A DNA stretch of 33,972 nt from Synergistaceae bacterium DZ-S4 (GTDB taxonomy: Bacteria > Synergistota > Synergistia > Synergistales > Synergistaceae), in assembly GCA_025943965.1 (NCBI GenBank), contig JAPCWD010000017.1, positions 1 to 33,972 of the forward strand. Direction: 5' to 3'. The position numbers and the translations under genes are program-made. Under the pieces are notes generated by a model that made no database searches, was not told the origin of the DNA, and saw only the letters and a list, made by a program, of their open reading frames with translations. Below are positions 7,722-15,844 of the stretch, piece by piece (position 1 is the first letter of the stretch; each line of letters begins with the position of its first letter).

Positions 7722-8681
7722 CTAATCATCGACCTCTACAATTATCTCGTGATATGGGTCTTTTTGTATTTTCTTCTCAACCTTGTTTCTATGCGGCATA
7801 ACATTTCCTTTAATTAGAGATTCAATTGAACCTGTAGCTTTAAGAATTGTGTCCACACTTACATCTGGGATTTCACCGTTTTCGTTTGTGTAGCCTTCCA
7901 AATATTTCGCAGACGGATTTTCAATTCCCAATCTCTCGCAAATAAGCCAGCATACGCTTTCAGCCTCAAATTCCATGCTTTCCAACGAAAGATTAAATCG
8001 CCTGCGGTCTTTCCACCATTTGCTATTTGGTGTACCAATATGACCGCAGTATAAATGTCCGAGTTCATGGAGCATCGTAGCGAATCTAGTCGTGGGCTTA
8101 TGTTGAGAATTTACAACCATTTCGTATCTTGCTTTAGACCTATACTCGGTATTTTTATATTTTCTTGTTAGCTTTTTGCCGGATACTGAGCTGATTTGAC
8201 CTGCCCTTCCCGTGCCATATTTTGCTTCACAATAAATTATTCTATCGTTCTTCATGTTTTCTATAGTAGTGTGATACATCTTTTCTGACACTTCGCCAAC
8301 GACACCAAAGGGATCCAAAATTTCTTTAGGAATAGGATTCGGTCCATATGTATCGCCAAGCTCAAAAACAAAACCAACAGGTCCGAACATTTGCAGAATC
8401 ACTAGCGGCATAGCACCCGGATTAATTTTACGGTTGTATAATTTTTCCCATTCAGAGGCTGAAGCTACAAACTCACTTCCTGGTCTTTGGATACGGACGA
8501 GCATTGCATTATACGGAGCTATCTTTGGGAATTTTTTAATGAAGTTAAGCAATTTCATGTAATCTTTGCTTTTTCGGAACGAACCTACCTCAGCATATAA
8601 TTTATCAAGTTCAGGCACATACTTCTTCGGTTTTTGTTCTTCAGAATCGAATAGAAATGACTGATATGATTGTCCTGACAA
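7722..8681 (-). CDS. ArdC/ImmA-IrrE-like zinc metallopeptidase
   Basis: A 319-aa protein beginning at TTG; no in-frame ATG lies nearby, and AGGCGC about 7 nt upstream is a modest ribosome site. The zincin motif LHELGHLYCGH gives H205, E206 and H209, with the downstream MEFEAES segment (237-241) offering the third ligand. The N-terminal part (YNAMLVRIQRPGS, FVASASEWEKLYNRKINPG) resembles the ssDNA-binding region of ArdC-type antirestriction proteins, which pair it with such a peptidase. It could be an anti-restriction protein from a past mobile element or a regulator-cleaving ImmA-type protease. Context beside restriction systems favours the former but does not prove it. Confidence 0.72.
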   Translation of the reverse strand: MSGQSYQSFLFDSEEQKPKKYVPELDKLYAEVGSFRKSKDYMKLLNFIKKFPKIAPYNAMLVRIQRPGSEFVASASEWEKLYNRKINPGAMPLVILQMFGPVGFVFELGDTYGPNPIPKEILDPFGVVGEVSEKMYHTTIENMKNDRIIYCEAKYGTGRAGQISSVSGKKLTRKYKNTEYRSKARYEMVVNSQHKPTTRFATMLHELGHLYCGHIGTPNSKWWKDRRRFNLSLESMEFEAESVCWLICERLGIENPSAKYLEGYTNENGEIPDVSVDTILKATGSIESLIKGNVMPHRNKVEKKIQKDPYHEIIVEVDD

Positions 8682-8781
8682 CTTAAGCGCCTGCTTTCAT
8701 TGTTTAAAGTTGATATGAATGATTATTTGCTTATCAGCACAAAAATCACAAACATAAAAACAAAGCTCTTCGGACCCTGTG

Positions 8782-8806
8782 GGGGCTATCCTAAATTTTG
8801 TGTAAA
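8782..8806. mobile_element. Orphan IS256-like terminal repeat
   Basis: GGGGCTATCCTAAATTTTGTG followed by TAAA resembles the terminal inverted repeats of IS256-family elements. No matching transposase or second end was seen, so this is a leftover end at most. The 8682-8942 stretch otherwise holds only IS21-type end sequence. Confidence 0.35.
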
Positions 8807-8869
8807 GTCCTAGCAGGTGCAAAATGAGGTGTCTGAAATAATGGTCCGGTCATGCTTACAGTGACCTTT

Positions 8870-8897
8870 ATGCAATTCTGGGGATTTTAGCTTGCAA
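8870..8897. mobile_element. IS21-type end repeat (istA 3' side)
   Basis: ATGCAATTCTGGGGATTTTAG then CTTGCAA matches the repeats found upstream of istA at 9999-10065. IS21-family elements carry several such internal end repeats as transposase sites. Its presence on both sides of the istA fragment delimits the remnant element. Confidence 0.55.
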
Positions 8898-8942
8898 CCA
8901 GCACTGAGCAATCTCTCTTTCAGCCTAGCCAAGCTATACTGA

Positions 8943-9926
8943 TTACTCATACAGATACCTTTCTGTCAATTGTGTAGGTCTGACCCCAATGGCATTTTCT
9001 GCCGTTGGCAGAGGAAGCAGCTCTTTTAGATCCTCTTTGTGAAGTTCTGCTATGCTCCGGTCATAACGATAGTGTTCACGGTCATGGTCCTCTTCCGACT
9101 TCTTGAGCAGATAGCGGTTGTATGTTTCAAGATCCTTCACTTCCGGTATTGGGACAAGCATATTGCGCCTGTGATAACCTACTTTGTTCTCAACGTTTCC
9201 TTTTTCGTTTCCCGCATCCGGATTACAGAAAACAGCAGTAAAGCCGTAATGTCCTTTAAAACGCAGAAATTTGTCCGTTAGGTCTCTGTGTCCTTCTTTA
9301 AGCACCTTTGTCACTATGGTCGAGGTGTTGTCAAACCAGAGCCTGTGGGGCACACCTCCCATACGTTTGAATATTGCAGCAAGTCCTTCCAGGAGGCATT
9401 CCATGTTTTCCCCTTTGAAAAGCTGTATGTATCCGGCGTTACTCGAGGGGAAAGAGAGATTCAGATATTTACCTGAATATAACCTGCCGTTTTCGTAGAA
9501 GTCCGCTGAACCGAAGTCCACCTGGGCCTCTCCGGCTTTATGTTCCAGCGGCAGTGCCGATTTCCCTGAACGGTACATTGTTTCTTTTTTAGCCTTAACG
9601 TACTTGGCCGTCGTTCGGTATGAACAGTCAAAACCTGTCGCTTCCTGCTTCAGCCTGTCGAATACGCGCTGTGCCGTGTGTCTTTGTTTTTTCTTTGCCT
9701 TCCTGTCATTTTCGAGCCAGCCATCTATTATTCCTTTGTAAGGATCGAGCTTTGGCTGTTCAGTTTTAATTACCGGCTTCAACTGAGGTTGATTGAAGTC
9801 ATCCTTGGTGATGTATTTCCTTATCGTTTTACGGTCTATAGACTGTTTTCTCGATATTTCGCTTATAGAGATTCCTTCCTCAAAAAAAGCTTTTCTGATA
9901 TCATCGATTTTGGTCATTGTCAGCAT
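8943..9926 (-). pseudogene. istA: Truncated IS21-family transposase IstA
   Basis: About 327 aa from the ATG with GGGAGG/GGAGG upstream, against roughly 490-510 aa for full IstA. The N-terminal helix-turn-helix (ISEISRKQSIDRKTIRKYI) is intact. Catalytic carboxylates of the DDE core are visible in EAQVDFGSADF, PHRLWFDNTSTI and NEKGNVENKVGYHRRN. After LPLPTAEN the coding frame runs into the REP-like motif GGGGTCAGACCTACACA, which supplies the last residues (IGVRPTQLTERYLYE). The C-terminal segment and the istB helper gene are gone, so it is very probably dead. Confidence 0.85.
8964..8988 (-). repeat. REP-like GGGGTCAGACC motif at the broken end of istA
   Basis: On the minus strand GGGGTCAGACCTACACA is followed by ATTGACA. 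GGTC-A-GACC is a small palindrome with a G-rich 5' head, like the REP hairpins used by RAYT transposases. Other copies are at 10094, 24420, 25237 (degenerate), 27223 and 28749, the last one just upstream of the RAYT gene. Confidence 0.65.
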
Positions 9927-9998
9927 CCTCCGTTCCTCCCTCTTAGAGCTTGGTCGCACTAAAAGGGTATTTGGTTTCGGTCGTGCTTTCAATGGCCG

Positions 9999-10065
9999 TT
10001 TTGCAATTCTGGGGATTTCCAGCTTGCAAAACTGGGGATTTTCATTTTGCAATTCTGGGGATTTT
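9999..10065. mobile_element. IS21-type end with three internal repeats
   Basis: TTTTGCAATTCTGGGGATTT occurs at 9999 and 10045, with a shorter version GCAAAACTGGGGATTTT at 10025. Multiple ~20-bp repeats at the end upstream of istA are the hallmark of IS21-family elements. A relative lies alone at 30055. Confidence 0.65.
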
Positions 10066-10093
10066 TAGCTTACAAGAAACATTATCCACATTT

Positions 10094-10117
10094 TGTCAAT
10101 TGTGTAGGTCTGCCCCC
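10094..10117 (-). repeat. REP-like motif upstream of the IS21 remnant
   Basis: TGTCAATTGTGTAGGTCTG then CCCCC is the same motif as 8964-8988 in the same orientation, with one change in the palindrome. The two copies bracket the istA remnant. Confidence 0.6.
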
Positions 10118-10214
10118 TCTGTGTTTTACAGCGACCTGGACACTGAGAGCAGTGTGTTCAAATACGCGCTTATTCATGTGGGTGCTTGTAAAATCGAGAT
10201 GAGCTAATTCATTT

Positions 10215-12644
10215 CTATTTCAAAGGAAATGAATATTTACCGCATTTACACATTAAAGCAATAGGTTTCTCTCCTGAATAATTTACCGATATTATATTTT
10301 TGCAATGAGGACACTCAAAAGATTTGCAAAGTTTCTCCATTGCATTTACTGCTGACAGTAAATCATCTTTTGATATTTCATATTGTGGATTGTAGTGAAG
10401 AAGACAATTAATTACCCCGTTATTTTGATTTACTGCTGTAATTTCTTTTCTTAAGGAATCAGAAAGACACTTGAGTTGTTCTGTCGCATCTGTATTTTTA
10501 AACAAATCAGCTTGCCCTTGCGCATTTTTTATCAAATCCTGAAATTCTTTATAGGCTGCGTTCATATACTGTCCGTAAACCCATTTGTGCAAACTGTTAT
10601 AGCGAATACGTGCCTTCAATTTATCACATAAGTTTTCAAAGAAACATTCCATTTCTCTCCTAAAAAAAGCGGATGCTTCGTGAATCTCGTTTTGTGCTTT
10701 CATCCGAGTCATGTCCCATATATTTTTACCCGTCTGCACTATAGGGCCCTCTTTAATATTCCAATTTAAAAAATGTATTTTGTTTTCAGAAGGAACTATA
10801 CCTTCTATTACTAAATTATTTGCCCATACAGTATCATGTGTAGTAATGATGAATTGGCGTTCTGAAAAATACTTACTCATTAGTTTACAGAATTTCCTTC
10901 TATGCTCAATGTCTACTGACATTACAACATCGTCTAATACTACTAAACCAGATTCTGATGTTGTTAGTTTTTCCATTAATGCAAAAAACAAACTTATCCC
11001 CATACTATCCTGATGTCCTTCACTATGAAACGCCATTGGAGGGAATTGTCCCTGTCCAAAGAAATCAACACTTAAATTTACACCCGCACCATCATTATTC
11101 AATTCAGCTGAGAAATCAATTTCATCGTCACTGTGCATTTCTCTATAAAATTCAGTAAATCGATCCCTAATTGAAACAAATAATTCGTTAAGCACTTTTG
11201 CTTGAGCAGAGTCATACGTTGCAAGTAATAATGTTGCTTTCTCTTTTTGCAAACTAATTAAGGGTATCTTTTCATTGAGATTTTTAATCTGGAGAAATAG
11301 TCCATTAGTTGTGTTAAGAACTTGCCATGCATCACTTTTTTCCTTGCTTTTATCATCTATTTGTGGACCCAAAATTGAAATCAGTTTTTGGATTTGATAC
11401 AAAAGCATTTCTGTGTTTTGATTTATTATTTCTTGAACAACTTCATTTATTAGTCTAAAATTCTCATATTTTCCGCTGTCATCGAAAAGAGCCTTAGAAA
11501 CCATGCTAATTTCATTTTCTAGTTCTTTGACACAATCATTGTCATACTTTTTTATTTGTTGTAGGGAAGATTCCATTTTTGATTTATAAGTTAAAATCTC
11601 TCTTAATAGTTCGTCAATTGATTTTTGGTATTCATCATAGATTTCAGATAGATGTTCATTATTTTCTTTGCGATCTTCTAATATACTACGTAATTCAGCC
11701 TCAGATGCCCATTGATGTTGACACAACGGACACCGACCAGAACCATCAAGCATTGCCAATCCTGATTTTAAAAGAGAAATATAATTAAAATTATTAATTG
11801 ATGCATCTTCATAGTCAATCTTCGTTACAATGTTGTGTAAATGCGATAATTTTTCTTTCAGAACATCACTCATCGTCGGAATATACTTCTGAAGATCTAG
11901 AATATTTTGGAAACAGGCAGTCATTTCCAAGTTTTCCTTTGTATCGGCATATGACAAACCCTCTAAGAAAGAACTCTCGCCCAAAGATGTTAGTGGACCC
12001 CCACCTAAGATTGAACGTAAATAATTTATATGATGAAGCAACTGCTCATCTAATTTTGCACCAACATTTTTCTGAAGTTCTTTATAACAGAGCTCTAAAG
12101 ATTGTTCAGTTTCTTCCAAATTTTTTGCTGTTGTTTTTTTAAGTTTTGTCAGTGCGTCACGAATCGTTTTTGTATCTGAAATATTAAGTAATATCTGAAT
12201 CTGCTGAGATCTAGTTGCAGGGGTCGTTAAAATAAATTTCAGTAATTCACGCCTTGCAAGGCAATGGGCTCCTCTTTGTGCATAAGCGACCATTTCTTGA
12301 AAGTTGGAGTCGGAGTTATTAGGATTAATGATTATTATGTCACTATTAGCAACTGAACGTTCAACTGTGAAAATTTCACCAGTTTTACTCTCAAGTTTTG
12401 CTGTTACTTTGGATTCTTCTGCGCTCATACCAATATGGGGAGCATGTTTAGCTGTCGATACCTCACCAGTTCCTTCTCCAGCTAATCTAGAAACTTTACC
12501 TAACAATAAGAAATCGATTGCATCAACGACAGCGCTTTTTCCAACTCCGTTTGGACCGAAGATGACAGCATTTTTTCCATTAAGATTTAAATTCAGATCT
12601 ACAATTCCACGAAATTTTAGTATATGAAGGTTAATTAACTTCAT
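10215..12644 (-). CDS. SMC/RecF-like ATPase of the type I R-M operon
   Basis: 809 aa from ATG; TTG five codons earlier is less likely because GAGGGT stands 7 nt before the ATG. ABC-type motifs: FGPNGVGKS with Walker A at about 30-37, signature-like HSEGHQDSMGISLFF (about 540-554), Walker B LVVLDDVVMSVD (about 567-578) and ITTHD H-loop (about 600). Coiled-coil arms frame a CPLC zinc hook (C305, C308), and a C-terminal ribbon CPHC...CKCG (about 778-802) may bind another zinc. SMC-like ATPases next to hsd genes include the anticodon nuclease RloC, but the C-terminal part does not visibly match. The first 14 nt overlap the 74-aa gene, so the two are coupled. It is likely a DNA-damage or phage-sensing partner. 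Confidence 0.8.
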   Translation of the reverse strand: MKLINLHILKFRGIVDLNLNLNGKNAVIFGPNGVGKSAVVDAIDFLLLGKVSRLAGEGTGEVSTAKHAPHIGMSAEESKVTAKLESKTGEIFTVERSVANSDIIIINPNNSDSNFQEMVAYAQRGAHCLARRELLKFILTTPATRSQQIQILLNISDTKTIRDALTKLKKTTAKNLEETEQSLELCYKELQKNVGAKLDEQLLHHINYLRSILGGGPLTSLGESSFLEGLSYADTKENLEMTACFQNILDLQKYIPTMSDVLKEKLSHLHNIVTKIDYEDASINNFNYISLLKSGLAMLDGSGRCPLCQHQWASEAELRSILEDRKENNEHLSEIYDEYQKSIDELLREILTYKSKMESSLQQIKKYDNDCVKELENEISMVSKALFDDSGKYENFRLINEVVQEIINQNTEMLLYQIQKLISILGPQIDDKSKEKSDAWQVLNTTNGLFLQIKNLNEKIPLISLQKEKATLLLATYDSAQAKVLNELFVSIRDRFTEFYREMHSDDEIDFSAELNNDGAGVNLSVDFFGQGQFPPMAFHSEGHQDSMGISLFFALMEKLTTSESGLVVLDDVVMSVDIEHRRKFCKLMSKYFSERQFIITTHDTVWANNLVIEGIVPSENKIHFLNWNIKEGPIVQTGKNIWDMTRMKAQNEIHEASAFFRREMECFFENLCDKLKARIRYNSLHKWVYGQYMNAAYKEFQDLIKNAQGQADLFKNTDATEQLKCLSDSLRKEITAVNQNNGVINCLLHYNPQYEISKDDLLSAVNAMEKLCKSFECPHCKNIISVNYSGEKPIALMCKCGKYSFPLK

Positions 12645-12855
12645 TGTTTGTACCCTCAATACTTTTTAAAATTTCTTCAGCCATTTTATCTGCTTTTTGA
12701 CATGAAGATATTTGAAACATAATTTCTTTAATTTCATTATTTGAAAATTTCTGTGATTCAGACAGTTTCTTGAAAAATTCAGATTTTATCTTATCGTTAA
12801 CTGTTTGATTATTATGTTGACTGTCCCCCTGTTTAGTTATTTCATTTAAGCTCAT
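12631..12855 (-). CDS. 74-aa protein coupled to the SMC-like ATPase
   Basis: A perfect ribosome site (GAAAGGAGGT, 7 nt) precedes the ATG, 37 bp after hsdS. The polar N-terminal 25 residues are followed by two predicted helices (FFKKLSESQKFSNNEIKEIM, KADKMAEEILKSIEG). The stop codon lies inside the start of the ATPase gene. Small middle proteins translated just before an SMC-like ATPase occur in ABC three-component conflict systems; that resemblance is by layout and size only. No family was recognised. Confidence 0.65.
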   Translation of the reverse strand: MSLNEITKQGDSQHNNQTVNDKIKSEFFKKLSESQKFSNNEIKEIMFQISSCQKADKMAEEILKSIEGTNNEVN

Positions 12856-12892
12856 TATTTTTACCTCCTTTCAAAAACACAAAAGTTTATTA

Positions 12893-14353
12893 CTAAAAAT
12901 GTTTCTCTAGTACAGGTAATATATCATCCAATTTTTTTACTATTCTTAGTTGTTCTGAGATTGGAGGCAAAGGTAAAATTAAACTGCTAATGCTTGTTGA
13001 ATTTAGCGTTTTTCCTTTAATAGCATCTTTTGTATTGCCCCATTGCGAAACCATTGGAAGAACTTTAAATAAATAATCTTTAGAAATTTGTTTTTCTAAA
13101 AAAGGAAATATTGATATTATTGCTTCATTATGCACTGCATCGATACCAAGCATAGATACGCGACCCACTGTCAGTTTAAAGCTCATTATCAAAGTTCCAG
13201 CTGGTGACGATTTACTATTAAATACTTCATTAAATGCATTTAGACTAATTTTTTCTTTGGTTGAAATAATAATTCCATTCTTAGACATATCTGAAATTGA
13301 AACCCATTGAACATCATTCCCCCAATATTTTTCTTCATGTCTTGAAGGGGTTTTGCCCATTCTGTAATATACAATCTCCCCCAACCTCACCCAACACCAA
13401 TTCTCCGGGGTCTCAAAGGGGATCTCGTCTTCGGTGATTTCGGGGAGGGGCTTTTCTTTTTTGATTTTTCCCTCTTTGATCAGTCGGGCTTTTTCTTTCT
13501 GGATTTCTTTAAGCAGGTCCCTTGCATCGCCGTCCTCTGGAAGCTGCTGTGTGAGCTTGCCCTGGATGGCGTATTGGAGGATTGCATCTTTCATCTTTTT
13601 GGGGAAAGACTTTTGCAGTTCTTCAAGCTTAGTTTCATCGTTTTTTAGGCTTTCGATTTCGGGTAGTAGTTCTTCTATATGTTCAACTATACGTTTTTGT
13701 TCTTTAAAAGGAGGCAACGGAATAATATTTCCGACTATTTTTTCTCTAGAAATATTTGGTTGTGCTCCTCCTGCTCCTTGGCTAATAAAATCATCTTTAT
13801 GAGACATCAAGTAATAAAATAAGTACCAATTAAAAACTCCAACTATTGGTCTGCATCCACAACAGGCTTGATTAGTCGCTGCTTCAATGTTTAATAGCCC
13901 CACCTTACCTATAGTGGCACCATACATTGCAATTAGCACTGTTCCTTTTGGATTAAGTTTTACTGATGTATTTTTTAAAGCATACTCAGTAATATACTCT
14001 GAAACATCATTTATAATTCCATCGTTTAAATCACCAGTTTTAAGCCATGGGATTGAACCATTATTATAAAATTCAACATTAGATCTACTAGGAGTAGCAC
14101 CGGCTGCCCAATCACCAATTTGCCCCAACCTAACCCAGCACCAATTCTCCGGGATCTCAAACGGAATTTCGTCTTCTGTGATTTCGGGCAGGGGCTTTTC
14201 TTTTTTGATTTTTCCCTCTTTGATGAGTCGGGCTTTTTCTTTCTGGATCTCTTTAAGCAGGTCCCTTGCATCGCCGTCTTCGGGAAGCTGCTGGGTGAGC
14301 TTGCCTTGAATGGCTGCCTGCAGGATGGATTTTTTTAGTTGTTCGGCGATCAT
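12893..14353 (-). CDS. hsdS: Type I restriction specificity subunit HsdS
   Basis: 486 aa with two target-recognition domains (about 77-225 and 325-460), each ending in the family phrase IIPLPP/LILPLPP...EQ.RIV and each followed by a spacer helix or tail. HsdS selects the DNA site for the HsdM/HsdR complex. Residues 6-76 and 254-325 are nearly identical (AIQGKLTQQLPEDGDARDLL through PENWCWVRLG) and so are their DNA sequences. The ATG overlaps the hsdM stop by 4 nt. The ~70-residue repeated segment is an inter-domain conserved region that would allow exchange of recognition halves. Confidence 0.93.
   Translation of the reverse strand: MIAEQLKKSILQAAIQGKLTQQLPEDGDARDLLKEIQKEKARLIKEGKIKKEKPLPEITEDEIPFEIPENWCWVRLGQIGDWAAGATPSRSNVEFYNNGSIPWLKTGDLNDGIINDVSEYITEYALKNTSVKLNPKGTVLIAMYGATIGKVGLLNIEAATNQACCGCRPIVGVFNWYLFYYLMSHKDDFISQGAGGAQPNISREKIVGNIIPLPPFKEQKRIVEHIEELLPEIESLKNDETKLEELQKSFPKKMKDAILQYAIQGKLTQQLPEDGDARDLLKEIQKEKARLIKEGKIKKEKPLPEITEDEIPFETPENWCWVRLGEIVYYRMGKTPSRHEEKYWGNDVQWVSISDMSKNGIIISTKEKISLNAFNEVFNSKSSPAGTLIMSFKLTVGRVSMLGIDAVHNEAIISIFPFLEKQISKDYLFKVLPMVSQWGNTKDAIKGKTLNSTSISSLILPLPPISEQLRIVKKLDDILPVLEKHF
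13379..13570. repeat. hsdS internal direct repeat, copy 2
   Basis: About 190 bp, roughly 90% identical by eye to 14123-14312, same orientation. It encodes the conserved segment before the second recognition domain. Recombination between the copies would delete or swap a recognition domain. Confidence 0.75.
14123..14312. repeat. hsdS internal direct repeat, copy 1
   Basis: Partner of 13379-13570. It encodes the conserved segment before the first recognition domain. Confidence 0.75.
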
Positions 14354-15825
14354 TTAATTATCCCCAGCAGTTCTTCGATCTGGGTAAGTCTCTTGTCTAT
14401 CTTTGCATTGAGTGAGTCTCTCTTTTCATGGAACAGGCGTATGGTTTCTTCAGGAGATAGCACTTCTTCTTCAGCAGTCGGATACCCGCAGAGGTCCATG
14501 TCATATGCGCGGTTCGCAATTTCCTGAACTGAATATGCTTTTGCTTTGAAGGTGTCTGTCTCAGTGTCTTTTATTTCTTTCCTGTCGCTCCACCATGCAG
14601 CGCAGTCATCGAAGTGCTCGACCTTCATCGGTTTGGTTTTTGAAAAATGCTTGTAGCCTTCGGGCATGTCCACGCGGTAAAACCAGACCTCTTTCGTTTT
14701 TTGGGACCTGTCGAAAAAGAGAATGTTCGTTGTTATTGAGGTATATGGGGAGAAAACACTTGAAGGCATACGGACTATGGTGTGCAGGTTGAATGCTTCA
14801 AGCAGTTTTTTCTTTATGGCAGACTTAGCGTTGTCTGTTCCAAAGAGGAATCCATCGGGGATTATCACAGCTGCTCTTCCTCTTTCTTTGAGCCTGTACA
14901 TTATGACCGACATGAAAAGGTCTGCTGTTTCACTGCTTCTGAGGTCCGCGGGGAAATTGATCTTTACTCCTTCGCTTTCGGTTCCCCCATATGGAGGATT
15001 CATGAGAACTATGTCAAATTTGTCGCTTTCTTTGTATTCCCTGACGTTTCTCTCCAGTGAGTTGCCGTGATAGATCCTGGGGCTGTCGATATCGTGGAGC
15101 AGCATGTTTGTGATAGAGAGAAGGTATGGGAGAGGCTTCTTTTCTATACCGTAGATACTGTTGTTGTAAAGCTCCCTGTCTTCAATGGTATTTATCTGTG
15201 GTTCAAGGAGCTTCAATGTAGAGGTCAAAAATCCTCCGGTTCCGCAGGCAAAATCGGCCACGTGCTCGCCCAGTTTGGGATCGATCATACTTACCATGAA
15301 ATCAGTGACGGCCCTGGGGGTATAGAACTCGCCTGCATTTCCTGCACTTTGCAGGCTCTTCAGTATCGTCTCGTATATATCACCAAAGGCATGGCGTTCG
15401 TTGTATTCATCAAATTCAATGCCGTCGATGACGTTAATGACTTTTCTAAGCAGTACCCCATCCTTCATGTATTGGTTGCTGTCCTCGAAGACTGCCTTGA
15501 CTATGGATTTCTTCATAGGTGTTGATTCTGTAATTTTGAGTTCTTTCAGCGCAGGGAAAAGCTTGATATTTACAAAGTCCAGCAGGCCCTGGCCTGTAAG
15601 CGCTTCTCCGTCTTTTTTGTCTACCGCCCAGTTTCTCCACCGGAGTTCCTCGGGGATGATCGATTTGTAGTTGTCGTCGTGGAATTCCCAGTCTTCTTCT
15701 TTTGCGTCATATACTTTAAGGAAGAGGATCCACGTCATCTGTTCGATCCTCTGGGCATCTCCGTTGATCCCGCTGTCGCCCCTCATTATGTTCTGGATGG
15801 TTTTGACAAAGTTCCCTATGGTCAT
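14350..15825 (-). CDS. hsdM: Type I DNA adenine methyltransferase HsdM
   Basis: A 491-aa N6-adenine methyltransferase subunit. The HsdM N-terminal helical domain (about 1-135) is followed by GEFYTPR (165-171), SAM-binding motif I DFACGTGGF (191-199) and catalytic NPPY (276-279). Length and motif order are normal for the family. GAGGAGAT lies 7 nt before ATG; hsdR ends 19 bp upstream and hsdS starts in a 4-nt overlap, so the order hsdR-M-S is one operon. It protects host DNA and forms the M2S core with HsdS. Confidence 0.96.
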   Translation of the reverse strand: MTIGNFVKTIQNIMRGDSGINGDAQRIEQMTWILFLKVYDAKEEDWEFHDDNYKSIIPEELRWRNWAVDKKDGEALTGQGLLDFVNIKLFPALKELKITESTPMKKSIVKAVFEDSNQYMKDGVLLRKVINVIDGIEFDEYNERHAFGDIYETILKSLQSAGNAGEFYTPRAVTDFMVSMIDPKLGEHVADFACGTGGFLTSTLKLLEPQINTIEDRELYNNSIYGIEKKPLPYLLSITNMLLHDIDSPRIYHGNSLERNVREYKESDKFDIVLMNPPYGGTESEGVKINFPADLRSSETADLFMSVIMYRLKERGRAAVIIPDGFLFGTDNAKSAIKKKLLEAFNLHTIVRMPSSVFSPYTSITTNILFFDRSQKTKEVWFYRVDMPEGYKHFSKTKPMKVEHFDDCAAWWSDRKEIKDTETDTFKAKAYSVQEIANRAYDMDLCGYPTAEEEVLSPEETIRLFHEKRDSLNAKIDKRLTQIEELLGIIK

Positions 15826-15844
15826 ACTCTTATCTCCTCACTCT

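Noticed and set aside
9950..10207. Gene on the plus strand upstream of istA
   Set aside because: It runs through IS21 end repeats and the REP-like motif; the last residues (SDLDTESSVFKYALIHVG) may be a tail of an unknown gene but too little is left to call.
10215..12644. Calling the ATPase RloC or PrrC
   Set aside because: The zinc-hook ATPase and hsd linkage fit RloC, but I could not see the anticodon nuclease active-site arrangement; the C-terminus has a zinc ribbon instead.
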